Assembly (NCBI GenBank): GCA_963971225.1
Contig: OZ020269.1
Span: forward strand, 26,255,283-26,319,282
Direction: 5' to 3'
Length of the DNA: 64,000 bases
Source: Melieria omissa
Lineage: Eukaryota; Arthropoda; Insecta; Diptera; Ulidiidae
Shown: piece by piece, positions 57,565 through 64,000 of the stretch
How positions within the stretch are numbered: the stretch's first letter is position 1
How the letters are laid out: every line of letters begins with the position of its first letter
The notes under the pieces: generated by a model
What the model was told of the DNA's origin: nothing
Database searches by the model: none
What the model saw: only the letters and a program-made list of their open reading frames with translations
Translations under genes and position numbers: made by a program

Positions 57565-57800
57565 CTGTTCAGTAGATCGTGCTATCGATGATCAATTCGA
57601 TTTTATCGATATCGTTCATCAAAGACCAACACTAAAGATCGCTGCCCTGAAACAATTCCCTTCCCTAGCTATAGTGGCATATATCGTGAACATATATACA
57701 AAATTTCAGTAGATCTTGCTATAGATGATCCATTCGATCTTAATATCGATCATCAAAGACCAACACTAAAGATTGCTGACCCTGAAAAAATTCCCTTACA
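57565..57800. repeat. direct duplication, period about 137 bp
   Basis: CAGTAGATCxTGCTATxGATGATC through CATCAAAGACCAACACTAAA and TTCCCTT occurs twice, at about 57571-57664 and 57708-57798. Confidence 0.85.
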
Positions 57801-57829
57801 ACGACAACTGTTTGAAATTTAATCAAGCG

Positions 57830-59500
57830 AACAGCATTTCGGATGGCAGCACCGATGCAAATTTACCCACGAATCGAAGAATGAGAAAGAAAGATGCCCA
57901 ACTTGTCGATGAGTCACGCCGGCTGCTGTTGCCATATAACGCTTGATCAACTGTTGAACTCGTGTGATCCATACGGTCGATCAAGAGCGATCCTGAGCTC
58001 GATTTCACCTACACACCATCTTCAGTCCGTCCGTTCAGTCTGTCTGTGCGTTCAGTCTGTCTGTGCGTTCTGCATGTCTGTCCGTCCGTCCGTCACTCGT
58101 ATAGCATAACCGTTTGTCCACTCAACTAACTGTCCATTCGTCTGTCTGCCTAACTGTCTGTCTCTCGGTCTGTCCAGGCCGCCGCCGTATGCATGTGTCG
58201 GCGTGTGGTCTATGCCGTCGAGTGCCTCCAATACGTCGGCGTTCGAGCAGCGCCGCCGCCAAGCGTTATTGATACATCCATATACCTTGATGCCGCAACG
58301 GTGGATGCCTCAATATTTGAGCGACTGCAGAGCGAGAGCATCGTCGGGCGCTGTTGAGTGCGTTGCTGGATGCCAGCGATCGCCGGATTGCCATATCACT
58401 TGCTGGCAGCAGCGGCCCTACTGCGCTGCTGTGTAGGCTGTTCGAGTCGATTCTTGGTGTTGTTGTTGTTGTTAGTGTTATTGTTGCGGCAGTCGTTCAC
58501 ATGGCGATCGCGGCGGCACAGAATCTTCAATTAGCCTGCCTTCTGGTTGATGACTTAATTAAGCCGCCGTGGCGCCTCGTGTGCTTTTTGGTTGTTTTAT
58601 TTTGTTTGCTGTTGTTGTTGTTATGCTTCTGCGTTTCGTTGAATGTCGATTTTTTTATTTTTGTTTTTTTTCATTTCTTCTTCATTTATGCTTCTCGTAT
58701 GAGAAGAGTCTTTGGAGCTCAAGTCAAAGTTGCTGTGGCCGTGGCGCCTAGCGACCACTGGACCACCGCTGCCGCCACCACTCGAACATTGTAATTTGCA
58801 ACATTTTATCGCTGATGATAATTTTCGTCGATGATCGTTAGCAGTGACATTGCCACTGCAATGCGCCAAAGTTCTGCGCCACAAAGTCGAAATGATGGCA
58901 TCGTTCCGATCATAACGATCGGTTGCGTTCGTGCGCACTTCGTACGAAATACGTTTTAACGATCGACAAACTCACTAATTATTTTGCCGTATGCCTGACA
59001 ATTGTCGCTTGAAGTGATTTAGCACTTTGCCCGACCGAAGGGTGATTATGTTGACAAACGATCGTGTGGAGCGCGCACTGGTAACGTTGTTGGTGCACGC
59101 CACGTCTGCAAAGCGGCTGTGCGCGCGTATTGCTGCGCAGCACATCGCGTATGCGTGCTGGTGATTTATGGCATTGCGTTGCTGTGCAATTCCGCCAGTT
59201 TATGGGAGTTTATGGCATCGTCGAGCCAGCCAGCCTCAGAGCACCGCAGGATCACCCACCGAAAGGCCGAACTTGGCGTTCGAGTTGGTGTTGGTTGGTG
59301 GGGGAAGCGCACCGCATTGCGTTAAGTGACATGCAACGGTCACATTCCGCATGTTGTGCTGCTATTTTGCAAATCTGTTTCTGTTTGGCGGCGTCTTTGA
59401 AGCGATCCATGTGGGTGGCATTGCAAGATTTGTGGCGAACATTTTATACACTGATGGGAGACATAAATTTTACGAAGCCTTGCACCACCATTCGCTAGTG
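57830..59500. other. low-repeat intron block, no gene
   Basis: The block is GC-rich, with a GTCTGTCC-type simple repeat at 58020-58175 and GTT runs (58460-58475, 58610-58622). The 146-codon plus-strand frame at 58354-58791 is hydrophobic by composition and has no family signature. Inverted GATCGATC-like clusters lie around 58800-58970. Confidence 0.4.
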
Positions 59501-59519
59501 ACATCAGCATTAATATTGG

Positions 59520-60262
59520 CATTACTCGGTTTTGGGGCACATTTCGAAAGTACAAAGACACAAGAGATCACAAGAAGTGATCCGGAGAATATTTAGCCGA
59601 CAAAAGTATGTCAGAAATATTAGTGAAGTGATTAGTTCACAAATCGGTTTAGGGAACTGGCTTTGCTTTAAATTTTGGGTACTTTTCGAAAGAACAGAAC
59701 AAATCAATTTTGAAGCCACACCAAACAAATTACATGTGGGACACTGTTCCAAAATACAAAGACACCAAAAATCACAGAAAGTGATCCGGGGAACAGCTAA
59801 ATTTGCTAGAAATATAAGTGGTGTGATTAGTTTACAAAACCATTTTTAAACAACCTTTTATAATACTCGGCTACTCCAAATAAATCACATTGCGAGCACT
59901 TTTTGCAAGGAAAAAAATGCAAAATATCACAAGAAGTGATCAAAGGAAAAGCTAACAGAAGTATGTCAGAGATATTCTTGGTTTGATGAAGCCTCAAACA
60001 AATTTTGAAACCACACCACACAAATCACAAATATTAGTGAACTGATTGGTTTTTGAAATGGTTTGGGGAACTGGCTCTGCTCACATTTTGGGCATTTTAC
60101 GAAAAAACAAAGATTCAAAAGATTTCAAAAAATGATTCATGAAAAATTTGAGAAAAGTGTGTCTCAGATATTTGTGGTTTGTTGAAGCCCCAAACAAATT
60201 TTGAAACCACACCAAACGAATCACCGTTCGAAAATACGAAGACACAAAAGATCACAAGTCAT
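59520..60262 (+). repeat. tandem array A, unit about 200 bp, left arm of an inverted pair
   Basis: The unit has CACTGTTCCAAAATACAAAG, ACACAAxAGATCACAxGAAG, TGATCCGGxGAA, TATGTCAGAxATATTxGTG, TTTGGGGAACTGGCT and GAAACCACACCAAACAAATC. Copies begin near 59535, 59735, 59900, 60095 and 60228. Short open frames inside are not conserved. Confidence 0.85.
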
Positions 60263-62585
60263 GGACATTTTATGAATATTGGTGGTTTATTCATTTTATC
60301 TTTTCATCTCGCGCATCTCACGAGTTATTGTATTTCTGCTTTTCAAACTACTTGCTTTAGTATTGTTTCCAAGGTTATCAAAACAGAAGTCCCTTAAGTT
60401 GATCTACCCTTTTCTAAGCATTGAAAATATATAAATTTTGTTGGTCCTACGAATCACGTGAGCTATAGCATTGCTATTTCTTGCATGGAAAATAGCCTAC
60501 AGAAAGCCTTAAGACTTTTAAATGCACCTTTTTAACATTGACTCTGACCCATATTTATAGAAAATAAGAAGAAAAAAAACTCATTTTCAAGATTTCGAAC
60601 AAGTGCTTCTCTCTTCTTTCACTATTTGCTTTCACCTTCTTTCGATGGGGAATTTATGAGTTTGGTTAGATGGGTTTTAGTTGGAGCACATCATCTGGCT
60701 TTTTAACATTGAAAAAGTTTCTTACGTAAAAAATACAAAAAATACATCTTTCTTTATGCAGGAGAACCTTCTTTCAGAATTTCCTACAGGTGGTTCTTGC
60801 ATCCTTCCACCATTCTTTTTCTACCATTTGCTGATATGGCCAACGTTATTCTAGTATCGCTTTCCATGTGCACATAATCATTCTATATTGGGGCCCCTGG
60901 TGTACCGTTAACAACTGTTACCGGTTGCTGACCACGCTAATGTCATCGTCACAGTCTGACGCCATTTCCATGACCGCCACATACATAATGACATTTTAAT
61001 GATTGTTTCGTGGCGAATACTTTCGAGTGTTTTTAATATTTCGTTTGTACCTACTGTTTTCAATGTTGTTGTGAGGAGCGCGAAAATGACTCTTTTACCA
61101 CCAACAACACATAATTTCTACAACATTAGTGGTAATTGAAAAATAATATTGTCTACGACGAAGCAGAAAATTACGCAACCAACCTGCGCAAACCCCGTTC
61201 GGTGGATGGTCGAATGAAGTGATTGTCGACGCGGCTGTTCGTTGGAGTTGGGGCGTTGTCACTGTGCGCCATATCTGTCACGTAGTCGCAGGCAAAGTTT
61301 CGCTGCAATTTAACTCACAATCAATTTCGCTTCACAACTGGGACATTTTGATTGAATTGCTGCTGTAATGTGCCAACATGTTGTCTTGCTGACATTCCAT
61401 TCAACGCATATGACACGCTGCTGCTTCTTCTTCCTTCCAGCGTGCGAGTGCCGCCTAGTGGCCGATCGCAATCATCGTAATGGCGTTGAACATCGTTTGT
61501 TGTTAAATTTAGCCTCGTTGCTGTTATAGTCATTGTTGTTGTTATTGTTGCTGTTGTTTTGGTGATCTTTGTATTGCTGCTAATTTTCTATTTCCCAGCT
61601 TTCCTTCAGCCGCCAACTGATCGCTCGCCCATTTGATTTGTATACAAACAAACTGTCAACGATGATTTGCGCTGCGTTGCCGAGTTGATGAATGCACAAA
61701 AGAATTTCCATTAAAATGCTTTTGTGGGCCAAGCGTTATTTGTTTGTTTAGTGCTACGCTTTCATTGCTACGCGAGTATTTGGCGCATATGAACTCTGAA
61801 GGCGGTCGCGACGATCAGTGAGCGCAGTGGTGTGTGAAGTCGGTTTAAGGGGTTAAGTGATCGTGTTGAGCAGTGACCAATTCAGAATATGGTTGTTTGC
61901 ATACGAATTTTGTTTCAATTAGTGTTTGTTCGATACGAATTTTTTAGCCACATGAGGATCGACAGATTCCGATTCGTTGAATATTTACTGAAAGGCAGCA
62001 ATAAAGTAGCAAAACCTTATCAATTAAACCACGTAATTCTTTACTGGGAGAATACAAAAAAGTTTTGTCGTGGGTTTTTTGGTAACTTTGAAGCTTTATT
62101 GAGAGAAATTAGTTTTAATCAGACTGTGAATTTTAGAGGTTATTCTGCGTTATAGCTACGATTTTTTGTCATCTTTTAGGCAACACAAATTTGATTTCTG
62201 AGACGATCCAAAAATCGGCTCAATTTCAGGTTTCCTCGTAAAAAGTAAAGTGCTGAACGACTATGCCATGAGTCAATGATCAGAACAGGTGGTGGTCGTG
62301 AGGATCAGTCTGGTACGACGGTTGGGGTAGGACATCCCATTGAAGCGATTGTTGCTGACAGATCACCCTAGAAGTCCCCGCGTGTCGATGTAATGTTTCC
62401 AATAAAGAACAAAGAACTCTTTCTATTGATTTTTTTTGTGAAATCATATTGTTAAGAAGATGATTTTAAAATTGTCTGATAACAAATCAAACTATTTCTT
62501 TAATTTTCAAAATATTTCAAAATATTTATAGCGCACTTAACTGTTCTCTGAATTCTTATTATTGATGCGAAGAGTTCGCTACAAC
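60263..62585. other. spacer between inverted arrays, partly low-repeat
   Basis: The outer parts are AT-rich. The middle (about 60900-61880) is GC-balanced with a GTT run at 61530-61556. A plus-strand 88-codon frame (61889-62152) has no recognisable domain. No transposase was seen that would explain the flanking arrays. Confidence 0.4.
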
Positions 62586-62589
62586 CTAG

Positions 62590-63420
62590 AAGAACCCTTG
62601 ATTACTTTTAGTGATCTTTAGTGTTTGTGTGTATTTTCGAACAGTGTCCAAAATATGATTCGTTTGGTATTATAAACAGATTGAGGGCTAATAAACCACT
62701 AATATCTCTTTCATACTTTTATCACACTTTAAGATCACTTCTTTTGGTCTTTTGCATCTTTGTTTTTTTTTTAAGTGCCCAAAATATAATTTGTTTGTAG
62801 TACACAGCTGTGCAGAATAGTAAGTTTTTGGGGCTAATACCAAAATATGTCTACTTTGTTAGTTGTTCATTGGATCCTTTCTTTTTTGTCTTTGTGCTTT
62901 CGAAAAGTGCCCAAACTGTGATTTGTTAAATGAAGTCAAGCAGCATAAGATGTGGTTTATAAATGGTTTACACATGAATGAGACTACTAACAACTCTGAC
63001 AAACTTTATTCTTAGATCATTTCATGTTATCTTTTGCATTTATTTCTTTGCGAAAAGGGCTCAAAATGTGATTTCTTTGGAGTAGCTGAGCAGTATAGAA
63101 GTTTCCTTAGAAAAAGTTTAGTAGACTAATCAGACCATTAGTTTTTTGTCAAACTTCTGTTAGCTGCTCCTGGATCACTTTCTGTGATCTTTTGTGTCTT
63201 CGTAATTTCAAACAGTGTCAAAAATGTGATTTGTAGTATATTTGTAGTATAGTATTATGGATTCACGATTTTTTTGGGACTTTTGGTAATCTTTTGCATC
63301 TTTGTTCTTTCGAAATGTGCCCAAAATGCGCGCCGAGCAGCAGAAAATCTGATTCCCCACACCGGTTGGTGAACTAATAAGTTCACTAATATTTCTGGTA
63401 TACTTTTTTCAGCTCTTCAC
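62590..63420 (-). repeat. tandem array B, same unit as array A in opposite orientation
   Basis: On the plus strand it reads as the complement of array A. Examples are GATCACTTTCTGTGATCTTT, TGTGTCTTCGTAATTTCAAA, CAGTGTCAAAAATGTGATTT, and TTAGTTGTTCATTGGATCC. Units recur near 62600, 62735, 62870, 63030, 63175 and 63285. Confidence 0.85.
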
Positions 63421-63542
63421 ATGCTAATTCTGAGTGGTGGACTATCTTCGAATTCATTTTCCTGTCCACCCTCACATTCAACTTGAGGCAGACGTTTTTC
63501 TATAATATTGAGAAAGTTGTATGGCCCTTCATAGGTTGAGAC

Positions 63543-63690
63543 CAATGGCGCACTGTAGGTGTTTTTGGGATCCAAGCCCTCCAAAATATCTTTTTGTTAC
63601 AAAGAGTGGGAAATATGGTTTAAAATGGAGTTCGGCTCAAAATTTGTGTAAGGATACTCCCCCAAAATGACGTATTCTGTGGTTGAGACC
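63543..63690. mobile_element. diverged hAT-like MITE
   Basis: CAATGGCGCACTGTAGGTGT, TTTTGGGATCCAAGCCCTCC and CCCAAAATGACGTATTCTG parallel 40636-40777 segment by segment. The termini have decayed, so the boundaries are approximate. Confidence 0.5.
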
Positions 63691-64000
63691 CACATTAAAG
63701 ATTTTAAATATAAAGAAGACTATTAATAAGTAGTTACAAAACCACATCTTGGGCTTCTTTTGGACTGATATCTCACTAAGAAGAAGAATTAAAGTACAAA
63801 AACTCACATGAGTTGTGATTCAAGAGAGAATAACAAAGTTGATCTTTCGACGAAAGAGAACGGAAGACAGGGTCGCGCCTTCAGCGCTGGTTTCAGAAAG
63901 ATTATAGATTATTTATGTTATTATAGAAGATTATTGATATGAACTTTGATTTAAACTTTCTATCTATCTTTCTGTCTTTACATATATCTCATTATTGTTC
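63691..64000. other. intron end of window, nothing recognised
   Basis: AT-rich. A short TTATAGATTATTTATGTTATTATAGAAGATTATTGAT imperfect duplication (about 63902-63938) is the only pattern. Confidence 0.35.

Larger units (their letters stand above)
717..64000 (-). other. inv: presumed large upstream intron(s) of invected, at least 63 kb
   Basis: From the acceptor at 718-717 to the end of the window there is no convincing host exon on either strand. Engrailed-family proteins have a long first exon with recognisable EH1 and EH2/EH3 motifs. No minus-strand open frame carries them, so exon 1 and the promoter should lie beyond 64000. Drosophila invected also has a very large intron ahead of its homeobox exons. 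A 6-bp microexon could be anywhere here. It is also possible that part of the right end is intergenic if exon 1 is very divergent. Confidence 0.65.

Noticed and set aside
58354..58794. 146-codon plus-strand hydrophobic frame
   Set aside because: Hydrophobicity comes from GTT/TTT-rich sequence; no consistent membrane-protein pattern or homology recognised.

Overview
The window looks like nuclear DNA from a higher dipteran fly, perhaps a tephritid fruit fly. The reasons are an engrailed-family homeobox gene of the invected type, abundant CAA/GTT and CA/GT simple repeats, and a mix of mariner, piggyBac-like, hAT and R1/Jockey-type remnants. The dipteran call is fairly firm; the family-level call is a guess.

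Only one host gene is recognisable. At the left edge, on the minus strand, lie the last two coding exons of invected (716-550 and 392-105). They are joined by a 157-bp intron that splits the homeodomain after residue 17. The upstream splice acceptor is at 717-718. No long first exon with engrailed-family motifs is seen anywhere up to 64000. The simplest reading is therefore that about 63 kb of the window is intron of invected, whose promoter and first exon lie beyond the right edge. A 6-bp microexon known in Drosophila invected could lie in this interval but cannot be recognised by eye.

The presumed intron alternates between two textures. GC-balanced, low-repeat blocks (about 3.8-5.8, 8.9-10.2, 15.8-17.8, 19.4-20.4, 22.4-23.9, 26.7-28.8, 32.4-33.9, 34.4-36.1, 42.0-43.0, 45.6-47.9, 51.0-52.6, 55.0-56.0, 57.8-59.5 and 60.9-61.9 kb) carry no plausible genes and are candidates for regulatory DNA. 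Between them lie AT-rich, repeat-filled stretches.

The repeat-filled stretches hold three kinds of material. (1) Tandem arrays: a ~200-bp satellite at 1.5-3.6 kb, a 111-bp minisatellite inside a TTAA-type element at 17.8-19.4 kb, a ~105-bp array with a strong palindrome at 44.9-45.5 kb, and a pair of related arrays in opposite orientation at 59.5-60.3 and 62.6-63.4 kb. (2) Short non-autonomous DNA transposons, several with exact target duplications: hAT-like with 8-bp duplications, TTAA-flanked piggyBac-like, and pogo/Tigger-like. (3) Decayed coding elements: mariner transposases, a piggyBac-like tail, non-LTR RNase H regions, and an unfamiliar transposon-like gene near 10.6-11.3 kb. A tRNA-derived SINE family is present in at least four copies, one full length with a 10-bp target duplication. 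Several insertions are nested, which gives relative ages.
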